Assembly: GCA_003008705.1 (NCBI GenBank)
Contig: PDUO01000023.1
Span: forward strand, 721,312 to 785,311
Source of the DNA: Pezicula radicicola
Lineage: Eukaryota; Ascomycota; Leotiomycetes; Helotiales; Dermateaceae
Direction of reading: 5' to 3'
Length of the DNA stretch: 64,000 nt
Part shown: in pieces, positions 17,604-31,015 of the stretch
Position numbering within the stretch: position 1 is the first letter of the stretch
How the letters are laid out: each line of letters starts with the position of its first letter
Notes under the pieces: generated by a model
Seen by the model: only the letters and a program-made list of their open reading frames with translations
What the model was told of the DNA's origin: nothing
The model's database searches: none
Program-made: the position numbers and the translations under genes

Positions 17604-20600
17604 TCATACTTCCTCGTCGCTATCTTCCCCAAGCAATTCTCCCTCGTCTTCATCAACAACTGCATAATCACCTCTACCTCTTGCGAAACTATCGCGTGTT
17701 GTAAAGCGGCGTGGGGCAGCGCCACGACCAAGGGCATTAGAGGCTGAACGCCAGAGGCTGGATGCGAGGAGGGGGAGGGCCTGGGCGATAGCTACGATGG
17801 CGGAGACGATCATGACAGGGTACTTTATATAAGGTGCTTCACTTTCGAATGATGCTTAAGAGAATGTTAGCACATGAAGGGAAGGGAAGGGAAGGATGTT
17901 GCGAGTAGCGTAGACGTACATTGTTCACCCAGCCTGATCTGTCCGAACTTCTGTTGCCAGTTGCTCCATACCCAGTATCCAACGCCTGCAGCAGCTGCAA
18001 TTGGTATCATGACAGCAAAGAAGATACCCACACCCGAAACTCCATGCTTCTTGTTGAAGTCGTCCTCGTGGCCTGGGCACGGGTGAGCAATGCTGACATC
18101 CATTTCCTTACCACCAACACAAGTGGTAAGAGGGATGCGTCGGTATCCAGTGACGTCGTAATATTCTTTAACATCAGGATCGGCTTTACAAACTTCAGCG
18201 TGGTTGACCGGATCGAGTCCCTTAACCAGCGCACAAGAGCCATCGATTTGGCGTTCAAAGTTGAAGTCACTATTATTTTGTTAGTCATCGACCAAGTTTC
18301 ATCAAGTGGGAGCCAATACCATTCGAAATCCTGTCTTGTACAACTGCAATTGCTTGCAATATTATGAAGATGAGGAATCATTCTTCCGTTGTAACACTCG
18401 GAAGTAGGCTTCTTGCGATGATACTGAGAGACGTGACCAAAAAGACAGTCGTTGTCCTGTTTGGGGTGCTTTGGTTTCCAGAGGGCATAGTCGCCTCCTT
18501 CAACATCGTTCTCGTTCAGCTCACACTGCTTATCTGTGAGGCCGGTGAAGTCGAGGTTAATAGTGACAATATTTCCATCGGCATGACCCCAGAGGAGGAA
18601 GTTTCGTGCATTATCGCTTGGTAAAGTTGTGATATCGTCAATCATAAGTTCGTTGTCAGCAAATTGGTATTCTAGCCATGTGGCACCCTCGTCCAAGGAA
18701 TAGTAAACAACCTTGGTAGCAGTTTTCTCCTTGACGATGACGATGATTGATCCTTGGTCACCAAATTCCCACATATAGGTGCCTTTCTTCACAGGCTTCC
18801 AGGTAATACCTCCATCGGCTGTCATAAAAGTGTCAGCTTCGCCGTAAGTGCCAAGGTATTCGCCGACGTTTCCGACACCAACCATCAAGCCGATTGCCGA
18901 TTGGGATGAGAAGGTGTGGGATTTATCAGATCGCTCAGTATAGCCGTGGATGTTAAGCGAGCACTTGTCCAAAGAACCACTGCAGTAGCTCTTTCCATCA
19001 AGATCTTTGGCAGGAGGCGGAAGGAAATCCCATTCAGCACCATCGTTGTGGGTGATCATCGTCTTCAGCTTCTTTCCGTCGGCCTTGTTCTTTGTGTCGT
19101 AGTTTGCGGCGATGTTTACCATGGCTACTCCTTCAAGTCCAAACATCTTCTCAAAATCTACGTAACCGTCGCGGTCTCTGTTGACGGCATTCAAGCTCAT
19201 AACATACGATGTTCCGTTAGAGTTACTCTTGATGATAGTTCCATACTCGAAACCTGACTCGGACTCAACAGTGACGTGCAGGAAAACAGAGTGGGTTGAA
19301 CTGTCAAGAACCGTATAGGCTTGCTGGTGAGGTACGTTGAAGCCATGAGGGAACAACGCATCCGCAAAGGTCTCCCCATCTACACTGGCATCAACTTTCA
19401 GTGTCTGATGTTCCTCGTCCTTTGTCGCAACAACAATGAATTCAGACATTGTAGCAAAGTCAATGATATTCTTGAAGTGGACTTTTGGCTCTTCGGCGAA
19501 GAACTTTTCGCTGGAGACGAGTGTCATAGGATTGTTAGTCGGATCGTTGCTTTCCCGCTCTCTGACCTCACAGTAGATGAGATCATCACTACGCTTCTGT
19601 TTTGGCGCCTCCTTGATGAACTCGCACCTACCCACGTAACGTTGAAGCGTCTGCCAATTATCGCCACGATCCTTCGTCAATGAAGCAACCGAGTGGCAGC
19701 CTTCTTTGCTCTCGCAATCCTTTGCACCCGTCCAGATGATCCAGTCCTTGTTCTTCTGGTGGAAACTCATGACAGGTAACCTCTGGTTATTTGGTGCTAG
19801 CGGCGCCTCAAAGCTCCGGATATTTTCACCGCGATCAATGGAATAGTACACCGTTGGGCCGTTTGTCAAGAAGTATATCACATCATTGAAGTAAGGGTGA
19901 GGATAGATCTGAACGACATGTTCGTCCTTCAAGATCTCTTCCCACTTCTTGCCATGATCTGAAGACAAGTAGATTCCACCGTCGCTCGAACGCGTGATGA
20001 TTGTCTCGTCATCGCCACTACTAATTCCAGTTCGTTCAAGGTACGCTTTGCTGACGAAAAAGTCTCCGCTGAACGTCGTTTGGGTGTGAGCAATCTTGCC
20101 AGAAGACGGTGCGCCAATTGCATCAACACACTTCGTGTCGACTGGATCGTCCTTCTGCTTGCCCGAAACTCTTTTACAATTGTTACCCGGGATCAAACGC
20201 CATCCAGAAGACCCTTTGAAGGTATCATCAGGACCAAAGGCTTTGCAAGCACCTTCTGGCAGGGCCAGAGCGCCGGCTCGATTGCACTCCTTGCGGTCAG
20301 TACTTCTGACGAAATTGTAGTCGCACTCAAAATCGTCGTCTGTACATTCGCAGGGCTCAGAAATTATCTCCGGATCCTTAAATTCCTTCTTGAGGAAGCA
20401 GTCAGCATCAGCTTTGCGACGGCTGTATGCTTGAGTGTGTCCCATCAAGCACGTAGGATTGCCACTTTCATCTACTCGAGCATGCCACAGTTCCATGTCG
20501 TCCTTCTTGCACTTATCCTCATGCATGTCATCGAAATCGATAGCCACAATATAGTAGGTCACTCCTTCATCCCGTTCTTCAGCTCCAATCATCAAGAACT

Positions 20601-22194
20601 TTAAGCTAGATGAATCTTGAGTAGTCGTCAGCATCATCGGGCGCATCTTTGTTTTAAGATCGGCTGTCTTCCAATTCTTCCCGTGATTCAAAGAATAGCT
20701 GATTTGGTCGGTATATTCCTCAGGGGCGGCGAGAAGAATAGATCCCTGGTCTCCAAATTCATATTTGTGAGGGCCATCCAATGCTTTAGTCCACGTCACG
20801 CCTGCATTGTCAGAAACAAATGTATCGCCATCTTTGTAGTCCTTCAGATAGTCACCTGTATTTCCTACACCCATGACCAGACCAGGAGCAGGGCTTGAAA
20901 ATACGCGTCCCGAATTACTCAAATCAGTGACTGAGTGGAGCTGGAGATCCTTCCCGTCAGCCTTGATAGGTTGCCATGTCCTTCCATCATCGAAACTGAT
21001 TGCTGACTTGACTTTCTTGGCAACATTTGACTTCTCAACATCCTCCCAATTCTCAACTGTGTTGACCAGGACAATTCCTTGCACACCAGAAATTTTTTCG
21101 AAGTCAACCAGTCCGTTTGGAGACCTGTTTGTATGATCGATATTTCTGGTGAAATATGTCCCGTTTGAGTTACTGCTCAGGAAAACTCCCATTGGATTAT
21201 TGGGGCGAGTGTTCATGACGTCAATTTGGATGCTGTAATTTGTCCCTTCCAACACAGTGTATGCCTCCTGGACCAATTTGGGATCACGTGGGAATTCTGC
21301 CCGGTGCCATTTAATGGTATCGTCTGAAATGTATAGCGCCATCTCGTCCGTTCCCTCCGCTGTCGCTGCGGTTATGAGATATTTGTGTACCACAGCCATA
21401 TTGACAATGCCTTGAACTGTCCGACCAGGCTCGAGTTCTGGTTCGAATTCTTGTATATCGTCGCCATTCGAAGTGAAGTAATTATCTGAAACCAGGAGCC
21501 TGTAGTCCTTCCTCCAGGGAGAGAACCTACCCTTCACAACGCAAAGAATTCTGTTATCGTCCAAATCCTTTTGGCCGGTGGTGAAACTTTCGGACGACTT
21601 GGCCCAATGGCACCCAGCGGTATCTCCGCGTAGAAATCGAGTGTTCTTGGAAAATCCGTTGGTAGTGTACATAGTCTATTGAAGAGGATTAGTAGAGATT
21701 CAGTCACAAACATACGCTAGGTAGCATACCAGTTCTTCGCAGAAAATACCAGTGCAGTCCATTCCATTGAAAAGAATCCTATCTGGGTCGCCGGCATGAA
21801 AGGTGAGGGCATCTCGAAAGTAGCTGGGCTGCGCATCGGTAAAGAACTCCTCCCAGGTCTTCCCCCGATCACTCGTCATCCAGTGTGAACTCCCAGCGGT
21901 GATAACATACGCCCTCTTGTTGTCGTACGGATGCAACAACAACTCCAGCGCAGCCTTCTCCGGGATCTTATCCACCTTCTTCCACTCCTCGCCGGCGTCG
22001 TCAGACCTGTACACAACCCGCTCAACTTCATCCTGGAACATAACAATATCGGAGTCGTCAAAATACTGTAGATTGAATATGGGATTCGAGAACTTCGTGC
22101 TCTTCACTGAAGGGGCTCCTTTCTTCGCCCAGGCGCTGCTGAAAAGGAGCGATGATAGCACGAGGCCTGCCGCCTCGAAGCTCCGTAGCCTCAT
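17604..22194 (-). CDS. vps10: Vps10 vacuolar/endosomal sorting receptor (sortilin family)
   Basis: Four exons: 21730-22194, 18320-21675, 17920-18269 and 17604-17854, with introns of 54, 50 and 65 nt. The spliced length, 1473 residues, fits Vps10 receptors. An N-terminal signal peptide (MRLRSFEAAGLVLSSLLFSSAWA) precedes two Vps10 domains. Many Asp-box turns mark the two beta-propellers, such as SDRGKTWEE, SFDDGRTW, SDHGKKWEE, THNDGAEW and SLDEGATW. Each propeller is followed by a Cys-rich block (CECTDDDFECDYNFVR, and CSCTRQDFEC continuing across intron 2). A membrane helix (GIFFAVMIPIAAAAGVGYWVW) follows, then a second hydrophobic stretch and an acidic tail (YAVVDEDEGELLGEDSDEEV). It cycles between the trans-Golgi and endosomes with retromer, carrying soluble hydrolases to the vacuole. 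The conserved tail in exon 4 supports the last splice. Confidence 0.95.
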
Positions 22195-22842
22195 GTTCGC
22201 GATTTGAGTATTATCTGGAAGTGCATTAAGATCTGCAGATGTACACCAAGGCTACTTGGTGAAGGTCTGGACAAGAAAAATGGTGGTTTTGGGATGGATA
22301 TTGGGATGTATGACAATTGTCAGAGCTGAGGTTGCGTGTCTTCAAGGTTGATGGCGATGTATGTGGCTGAACCGAAGCTGTCTGCAGGTTGAAACAACAA
22401 TCGTGATTAGGCGAAAAGATATGACGCGCCAAACACCCTGCCAAGAGGTGGTTCTATTCAAAGCTCTGTCCACTAGAGCACTGGAGCAAAAGAGCACAAG
22501 AGACCCATTGCGGTCTTGAGCCAATCCACTCCAGAGAGAGCTCTTCTACCACCTTTAATTAACCAGATTACCTTGGTTCACTCGCTTAAGGATAGATGTG
22601 TTGCTGACGTGGAGGACGGTAGGCAGCCGGTTACTCTCTGCACGTGCTGATGGTCTCTCGGGACGTTGCATAAAGATCTCTGGAGGAGCAAGTTCTACAC
22701 GTGAACTTAAAGCGTAATTAACATAAAAAAGGTGGTATCGAGACTGTCTCAACCGCTATGCCATAATCCAACATGAATAAACCCAATAACCACACCACGC
22801 TAAAATACAAGACAACAAATCAAATCCTCCTCACAGCTATCG
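22195..22842. other. Vps10 promoter region
   Basis: This lies between the Vps10 start and the 3' end of the next gene on the same strand. I see no gene or repeat. Confidence 0.45.
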
Positions 22843-24933
22843 TTATGCTGAACTTCTTTTCTGGCTCTTGACTCTATGCCAAAATCTCCTTACTACTCCA
22901 TTATCCTTCTCTGGTGGCCCCCATCCGTCGGGTCCTCCAAATGGACCTCGACCGTCATATTTTCCTTCCAGCTGTTCTAGTGCTAAAGGTTCTTCCCGTA
23001 GAGGGCTTTTCGGATTTTGGTTTTGCCATCCATACATTTTGCTCTCGTCGGCCCGAAGGTCGGGTCTAGTGAGCGTCATTCGTAACGTCATTTCTCTATT
23101 TCCCGCCATAGCTTGCGTATATGGTTCCCCCGATTGCTTGACAGTAGGCTTCGTTATGCCAAGATGTGAGAAATCTGCGGAGCTCTTGCTCCCTTTTCCT
23201 CCTCCATTCGATGGTGACGCTCTGTGCCGTGTATCTAGTGGAGTGATAGGGGATTCGGGATCAGCCATGGAGACGTCGTCCGAAAATAATGAGGCAGTAT
23301 CATCATTCAGAAATGTCTCTATACTCTTCTCGGTAGTAAATGACTTCTTAATTGTACTGTCCTTGGAGCTTCGGTTTGGGTGTCTGTTCTCTTTTTCCGA
23401 AGCACTTGTTACTCCGTCCATTGATGGGAACCCAAACTCAATGGCTTCATCGAATTTCTGAGGCGAGGCTAAATATACTCGAAGCTTTAATCTTGCCTCA
23501 GGGTCTTGATAGTGGGTGGCATTAGGGTCTATTGATACAATCGAATTATTCATAGAGTGCTTTGGCTGTATGAGAGACATGGTTCGTGACTTCTGTCGAG
23601 TATGGCCATTGCTATCAGGCGTAAACTTGGGTGACCTGGGTCCTCCTCCTATTGAGGACAAAGAATTCCTTCCAAAGGGTATTTTCGATATCGACATGTG
23701 CCTCCGAAATGATGGCCGTGTGTTGCTTTCTGATGAAGGGATAACGGCACCATCCAGGTTTGCATGATAGTCATCCAAGTTGAGACTCAAATCCAAGTCG
23801 CTCTCCTCGTCCATCCAGCGAAAGCTGTCGAACATTGCATCCGTCATAGTCTCTGTGCGATTATCCATGATCGCCGGTGACGGCTGTGAATTGGTGGCAG
23901 CCGATGCCATGCGACTTGCTCTGCGACTTGCTCTGTAGATAGCCTCATCCGCAGCATCGAGGATCACACTCTCTCGTAGTCGACCCGCCAATATGACTTG
24001 CTCCTCCCTTGTGAACTGCTTCTTCCGCACCTTCTCGGGCAGGGTCAAGAACCACGACGCTTCGATACTCGTTACTGAAGGCGGCCTCGAGGGCTTTGAA
24101 TTCTTCCGCTGTCGCCGACCTGGAGATTCGGACTGCTTCTTTCGAGAATCAATGATAGGAGTGTTCATGCCTCGCCGGTCTGCCAGTGAGGTCTTGCGGG
24201 GTTTCTGGATAGGTAATTCATCGAGGGCCCTGGATCGCGAATTTTGAGCGAATCGTAAACGTTCTAAAGTTGAGAAGTACTATAGGACAGGGCACAGTAT
24301 CAGTCAGGAGGTCTACCATGAAGAAATCCCAAGAAAGAATCCATTGTCGCATAGCATGCAGGTCCCGCGCTATGGAAACAAAAAGTGTCCATGCGGTGCA
24401 GGAAGTAAAGGCATCCCGAACCACACCGCTCCAAATTGGGTTTGGGTAGTTTAACACCAACGAGACGATGTTGAGAACCCAAGCAGAAAAGGGAAAGGCC
24501 GCGGCTTTAACGCGTAGCACTGAAATGAAATTTTGTGTGAATTAAACGCACTGGCGCAGTAGTTGTAGACAAGGCTAGCATTCCAGCAAGAACAAGAACG
24601 GCATGTACGAGATCCTCGTACCTTTCTCCGTACTGCAATAGGCAATTGCTCAAACTCATCCTCTGTCGTGACATAATTACCAGTGATTTCCCTCATCGTT
24701 TTTCGAGTAAATCTGGTTGTTGAAGCTGCAGTCGGTTCGCTTTCAGCAGAATATGGACGACGATCGCAGAATGTGTCGTGGTAGAGGGCTCGAGGGGAAT
24801 AAGTAGTACTGTTGAGGTCGGACACCGAGCTGCTGTAGTTGCTATGGTTTATCGAGGCAGAAGAGGAGTAGACCGAAGGTTCAGTAGCGATCTGAAGCTT
24901 AAGCTTCATGTTACTAGAATATGAAGGAGCCAT
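22843..24933 (-). CDS. Conserved fungal protein of unknown function
   Basis: Two exons, 24622-24933 and 22843-24279, separated by a long 342-nt intron (GTACGA donor, CTATAG acceptor). The junction reads AVRRK/YFSTLERLRFAQ, an uninterrupted helical sequence, and the sum of exons is in frame (582 residues). The frame is open well upstream of the internal ATG at 24168, which argues against starting there. The N-terminal third holds a Ser-rich head (STTYSPRALYHDTFCDRR) and basic helices; residues about 160-230 (WFLTLPEKVRKKQFTREEQ..AGRLRESVILDAADEAIYRASRR) look like the conserved core. The rest is Ser/Pro-rich and probably phosphorylated. No catalytic motif, signal peptide or membrane span is visible. 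A further upstream exon cannot be excluded. I cannot assign a function. Confidence 0.7.
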
Positions 24934-27900
24934 CGTTGATGATGAGCCTTCAATTGAGTATAAGGCTGGGCGCGTAGTAAGAATTCCTTTGGTGGATTAT
25001 AATTGCCCTTTCATGCAGAGGAGTGGAGGAGGGTGCAGAAGTGGTGTTGATACGAAGTACACTCTCGAGGCTCCCTGCCTTGGCAACCAAATTTCGACTT
25101 GTCGAGGCGGCTTGCAGATGCCTTGCCTTTTGGTATGAGAAGCTGTGACGCCTGTCAGACCGTTTCGGTGGCACCGCATGGGCGACGAGGGATGAGATGA
25201 GAAAGGGAGAGGGAGGACGTGAGTAGGAACGAACGAACGAGACGAGGCCCGGACTCAGGATTGACAAAGCTACTGACCAAAATGGGTTGCAACCACCAGG
25301 CACGAAGTATGTATATTGAATATTGCTACTATAGGCGGGAAATATGGCGAGTTGGATTTGGGGGGCATGGAAGGGTGAGATGATCGCGTTGGCTAGTAAA
25401 TGATGCAGAGAGACGCGCCTTAGGTCACATCAAAGGTAGCAGCAAGAGAAAAGGGCCCCGAGGTGTTCTATCGTGGCACTCTTAAGAGCGTAACACATGT
25501 TATGAATTTATTATGCTGGCATGGTTCGCGTCTTTTGTGCTCTAACAACGACAGTGTATCTCTAATTCATCCTGGGTCCCTGGACCCTGAGCCCTGGCTC
25601 CTCAGTCATCACGGCGGCGATGATGTTCAAGACTTCATGATCGTCGTTGGATTCGTCCAGATGTAGAGATGCGGCGGTAGGGGGTGTTAGCGAGCTGCCA
25701 GGGGAGAAATGCAGGAGACGAGAGTTCTTCCGACAAATGGAAAACCCTGTCCTCATTTGTCCTTCGCATCAACAATTTAATCTACCGCTGCCTTGGGAGA
25801 AGGGCTCACAAGGGAGGGCGTGAGTAATAATAGTGCAATACAGAAGGGACGGAGGACATTCCTAACTGATCAATAAGAATGACAATAATACCATCTAATC
25901 GGCACAATGCTTTGGAAAAGACAGAGACATCGCAGTGATTATGCCGAGCTGTTAGCCATACTTCGTAGCTATTCTCTCAACAACTGTTAGACGTCCACTA
26001 GATACTTAGTAGGTATCATAGCGAGGTACCGTAGCAATCTGGGTACTACAGAAGCGTAAAGGACCCGTAATTCAACCTCGTGCTAGGCTTAAGCTCTGAT
26101 GCTCATCAGTGATCACCAAGTAGAACTATCATTTCGTACACAAAGCACCGTGCCGCTCTCAACATGCAGCATGTATGCATGTCTGGCACTCGTGGCGTTC
26201 AATAGCTGGGCGTGTTCGAGCCGCCGCATCGCATCGCACACATGGTCTGACGGGCAGTACCTACAATAGTAACAATCTACTATCAGTCAGCCCTCGTCGT
26301 CTCGCTCTATTCTTTCTCTCGTCACAGGACGGAGTACGAAAGTACTTATCTCTCTGTGTCTCTCTGCCCATAACCGTCATTTCACTCCTGCACCTCCAAC
26401 AACCCTCAGTCCACATCAGTTCCGCCCTATCGTGTGGTCCCCTCAGCCCTTGTCAATCTTTTTGGGCGCTCTGATCAAGGACAGAGCTGAGCGATCCTCG
26501 CTCCCAAGTCAAACCATCCTATTTTCAGCCGGATATCGGATAGAGACCGGATGAACGCGCTCAATATTCCTTCGAGAAAAAAAAAAGATTCGTGGCAAGT
26601 TCCGCGGTACGAAGGTGCGAAGGGTCAGGGTTTTGAAGGTTATCGGTGGTGCAAGACAAAGATCAAGCGATAAGAAACAAGAAGTGGTACGAGGAGCGTA
26701 GTCCTAGATCATTCTCCTACGAGAAGGACTTGCGAAAGCGCCGGGCTTTGCGCCTTTGCACACATCACATATGCAACCAAGCGGCAACCAGAGTGTCGGT
26801 TGGTATAATATATGCCCCCCAGACTCCAGATATTACTGTATTGCTGCTATTGAAAATCAAGCTTCATTGAGCTCGGGCATAACTGTCAATATTAATGCGG
26901 CCGTGTCCCTTTATTGGCGTTGGGGGCGGTTTCCAAAATGCAAGCCAATCACCAACACAAAAAGTACCGGTGAAGATCCACACAAGCGATGCCTACTCCC
27001 ATGATATCAGCTCAGCTCAAACAACAAAAGAATGGCTTTCCAAATAATAACTATTTACAAGGGACGAAGAATCCTGCCAGTGTGACCGACCAACAAGCAA
27101 AACTTTTGCAGATAAGGGTAACCCGAGACCACGATTTGTATGACGGAAGACTTGCTGGTCATTGTGCAAGCAAATGGCAACCAAGGATAAAAGGGGGAGG
27201 CTACAAAAGTACTCTGGGCACCTTTCTGCGGTAGGCATGGCTGCCGATGAAAGAACGCTAAGCAGTACGAAAGGTACACATTCTTGGCTTATAACACGTG
27301 TACAGGGCTCTAAATAATAAACTTAGTCGCTCTCATGTACCCCATGATCGTCTATCACAACTCTATCAGAAAATCCTTTGCATCATCGGATGTGTTTTCC
27401 CACCTTTGTATGCACATCTTGCCCTTTACAGCCTTCTGCACGAGACTGCAAAAGTTGGGTTACTTTATATTTCAGACTTTCTTTTTCTTATTCTTTTTTA
27501 TGCATCAACACATTTACGAAAATCTGCCCGGTCAACGGCTGAACCCCTTTTCCAGCTTGGCGATACCCAAAGCGAAAAGCCTCATAAGCACTCCACATAT
27601 CAGCCATGTATATAGTAACGAGTTTCGGAATTTCAGAACCACAGAATTAAAAGTACTGGTATGGAATATGCTCAAGGAGATGGTTGAATCTTGGGAGACG
27701 AGACGGTCCACTTTCTTCTAGAAGGCAGTCCACAGCTGGACGGCGGACGGAGCATTCGATGCTATTCATATCACCTAAGCCATTATCTTGGGCCCTTGGC
27801 TCATTATTTTGACGACGTGTTTGCCATTTACCACACATCTCAAAATGCGGTTCAGGCACAGCAAACCCGGAGCCGGAGGGTGCATCGTGGGGGGTTAGCG

Positions 27901-28384
27901 AACCATGCTTATCCACGTATCCTCATGCATCCTACTTAGGTAGCCATTATTGACGAAGGTACGAGAATACGGTTTTGTGAACTAAGAACTTTTAAGAGTT
28001 ATTCACCAGGTTCAACTTTCCGTTGTGAATTACCGCCTCAATAATTTGGTCTAGCACGGCAGTTGGAATGCTACTTTTGGAAAGCCATCATCATTTCTAT
28101 TGCTTGACATGCAATTATACATCCATCCCCATGCACCAGGCTAACAAGGATAGAAATACGTTTCCTTTTATCCTCGTATCTTTCTATTTATCAATTACAT
28201 ATACCCTCTAACTCTATCTCGTTCCCATCGATACAAAAAGTCGGTTCGACACAAAGTCAAGTCAAATCCCGACTTATCCGCAATCTATCTCCTTCACCAC
28301 CACGCACTGATCTCCATCACCTCACACCGCTACCTTCTCACAATTCTTAAATCATACACTACTACGATCGGTATATAGAAACTG
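24934..28384. other. Long gene-poor region
   Basis: About 3.4 kb with only short overlapping open frames on both strands and no family motif, tRNA-like fold or consistent exon chain that I can find. There are pyrimidine-rich stretches (for example 27477-27500). It presumably includes the promoter of the 24933 gene on its left and the 3' flank of the MFS gene on its right. Confidence 0.5.
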
Positions 28385-31015
28385 TCAAGCATAACAGTTA
28401 GAAATGTTCACAATATGACGAGAGCCCGCTTTAAGTTGAAGTTGTCTGCTCACCACAGGGATTGCCCCCGAAATGCTAAAGAGGCCTATAACCCAGCACA
28501 TCCCACTCCATCCCAACTTCTCTTTTATCAGCCCAGCTAGAATGGGACCGAGCATCGTTGCTAAGGCCATGGCAAAGTTGAATAAGCTGTAGGATTGTGC
28601 GTACGCACCCTTGCCTTGTCCGTTCTTTTCTTTTTGCTCGAGCACGTTGAAGATTTCGCTTGCGAGTGGTGAGATGGGGATGCTTAGTGTGGTTCCTAGT
28701 TTTCGGTTTTGTCAGTTAGGTTTTCTAGCGTTCACCTATACTCGTACTGAGGATGAATAAACGTTAAATTTAACGTGGCTCGTCACCTAATAATTAACGT
28801 TTATTCATACCTAGTACGAGTAGATTTTAGAAAAGGGAGAACATTAACGACAGAGCTCGAGAAGGTCATCTCAGTTACTAACTGCCTTCAGTCACTTGAG
28901 TAATCCGAAAGCCTGGTCACCACCGTACCACTTCTATTAACTCAATGACTCAGAATAACCTCAGTCGCTCAGAATAATTCAGTCACCCAAATTATCTCAG
29001 CAGCTCGAGGTAGTCGTCGTGACCAAAGGGCCAGCAAGAGCAGCAGGAGCAAGTCACCAACGTCTCCATACAACCTCTCCATCCCACGACTCCAAAGGAA
29101 CCCTCAAAGAAAGCAGAAAGCAGAGGAGAAAAAGCAAAACATACCAATAACAACACAACCCCCATAAAGCAATCCCACCCCTCCTCCTCCCCTCCCCACG
29201 AACCCCAACAGTACAACCCCCACCACAGTTGCTAAAAACCCTAAACAAACAATCCACCTCCTCCCAAAAGCATCCGAAACGCCACCAACAACCGGCCCCA
29301 AAACACACATCGGAACATTTAAACACAAAAAACAAACCGCAACATCCCAACTCCTCCATCCAAAAACCTCGCCCAGAAAAATCGTTAAAACACCATCGAA
29401 AGCAGCTAGGATAGCGGTTTGTACAAAGATTCCATAGATAGCTGTTGCTATCCTCAGATTTTTGAGAAGTGTAAAGACTTGGAATCCTGTGGTTGTTTGA
29501 AGTGGCGTTGATGTTGATGTTCCGCTGCTTCGAACTGAGAAATATTCTGATGATGAGTCGGAAATTCTTCGTAATAAACTTGAAGTTTCGATTTCCTCAT
29601 ACTCATCATTATCCTCAAATAGATATACTTCAGCTTCGCACTTCTCAATCATAAGTGCTCGTAGTATTATATCCATGGTGGTTATACCAGCCATTAAACC
29701 AATTACAGCATAATAACCTCCTCTATCGAAAACGAGACTTCCTAGTATTGGACCGAGGAGGATTCCGAGACTTGTTGATGAGAGAGTGATGCCTATGTAG
29801 TAGCCTAGTTTGTTTTGGGGCACGGTGTCGGTGAGGAGGGTTAGTGTTATTGTTGAGAGGACCGATGATGATATTCCTTCTATGAATAAAATCAATACTT
29901 TATCTTTCTCCAACCTCCAAACTAAGACGTATCCATAAAAACTAAAATAACACCCTGGAAGTAGAGGCACTACCACATGTACTCTAAGTCACTTAACTTG
30001 AGCAATTAACAAAGTAAATTTAGGTACTGGGACGATTGGTACTTACGCAAAACTCTCGAAACAACAAGCATACTAACCCACCTACCAAAAGCCTGGGTCA
30101 AAACCCCCACCCCCAAACAAAACAGCCCAAACCACCAAATACCTTTCCTGGAAACGCTCTTATCTGCAGCCCAGCCTACAATTGGTAAACTTAGAAATAC
30201 ACTTCCTCCGAAGGTTCCTAGGAGGAGGGATGTCCATAGTTGAACTAATATATCAATGTTTTTGTTAAGTTTCATTTTTCTTGGGGGGGGCATGGGGGAA
30301 CTTAGAGAAGTTTAGATTGAACGAGAAGGGGAAGGGAATTTACTTTTTCTTGGATCCACCCTGTAATCTTCTAGCAATACGAAAGGGAGAATTGGTATAA
30401 TCTATACCATCAATTATCAACCCCTCTCTCTCTTTCTCTTACTCCCGTCTAGGTCTTCAGTTTTCAACTAGAGTAGAAAAGAAAACTCACCACGGAATAA
30501 ATAAATCCATCCTATCAACACCATCAGCTCTCAAGTCCAAAAAGTACAACAAGAAAAAGAAAAAGAAAACTCACAGTAAAAGTAGCAAAACAAATAACCA
30601 CCAAAATATAAAGCCTATTACTTCTCATTCTCAAAAACCTTGGTCTTTTCTTCTCTTCACTCTTGATTCCTCTTCCCTTCCTACTCGGAATTCTTGTTGG
30701 GGGAGAAGGTGGCGGTGGCAGCGGAGAAGGAGATGGGGTATTGAAATTCCTATAATATGGATGTTCATTTCTTCCTGATAGGAGAGGAAGGTATCTTTCT
30801 CCTTGTTCTTCCTCTTGTTTTTTAGCTTGTTCTTGTTGTGATGTTATTGATGATGGATCTATATGCGGAGGAGGAATGATTGTCGATGACGAGAGTTTTT
30901 TGTTTTTAGAGTGCCTTTTTCGTTTGTTTTGAGTAGGCGGTAGGGTTGAGGATGTTGAGGATGTTGAGGTTGGGTTGGTGAAGGTTGTATATGTCAGAAC
31001 CAAGTATGGATTCAT
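28385..31015 (-). CDS. MFS transporter, DHA1 (drug:H+ / vesicular amine-like) type
   Basis: Six exons: 30575-31015, 30491-30511, 30344-30401, 30047-30244, 29145-29879 and 28385-28695; 587 residues in frame. The splices rebuild the first transmembrane helix: exon 1 ends ICFATFT, a 21-nt microexon adds DGFIYSV, and exon 3 continues IIPILPFVLLEDYRVDP. Exon 4 gives the DHA1 motif A region (GWAADKSVSRKG), exons 4/5 join as RVLQGISSSV, and exon 5 contains LLTDTVP, LGILLGPILG and GGYYAVIG. Exon 6 holds the last helices (YSLFNFAMALATMLGPILAG). A Pro/Ser-rich cytosolic N-terminal extension of about 125 residues precedes helix 1. It probably exports small molecules with proton antiport; the substrate is unknown. 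Intron 5 is unusually long (449 nt) and contains a foldback sequence. No biosynthetic genes adjoin it. Confidence 0.88.
28740..28821. repeat. 82-bp foldback (inverted repeat) inside the MFS gene intron
   Basis: The arms 28740-28767 and 28794-28821 are inverted copies of about 28 bp (ACTCGTACT...GAATAAACGTTAA against its complement) with few mismatches and a 26-bp loop. It sits in the exceptionally long intron 28696-29144. The shape suggests a small MITE-like insertion or a stable RNA hairpin in the pre-mRNA. I see no clear target-site duplication. Confidence 0.75.

Noticed and set aside
24968..25303. Upstream coding exon for the conserved unknown gene
   Set aside because: The minus-strand frame here has no conserved features and no good junction to the ATG at 24933.
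26175..27720. Several overlapping 70-130-codon frames in the gene-poor region
   Set aside because: They lie in competing frames on both strands, with no motif or exon chain.
28992..29359. Separate small genes in the MFS locus
   Set aside because: These frames are shadows of exon 5 and intron 5; the transporter reads continuously through the splices given.
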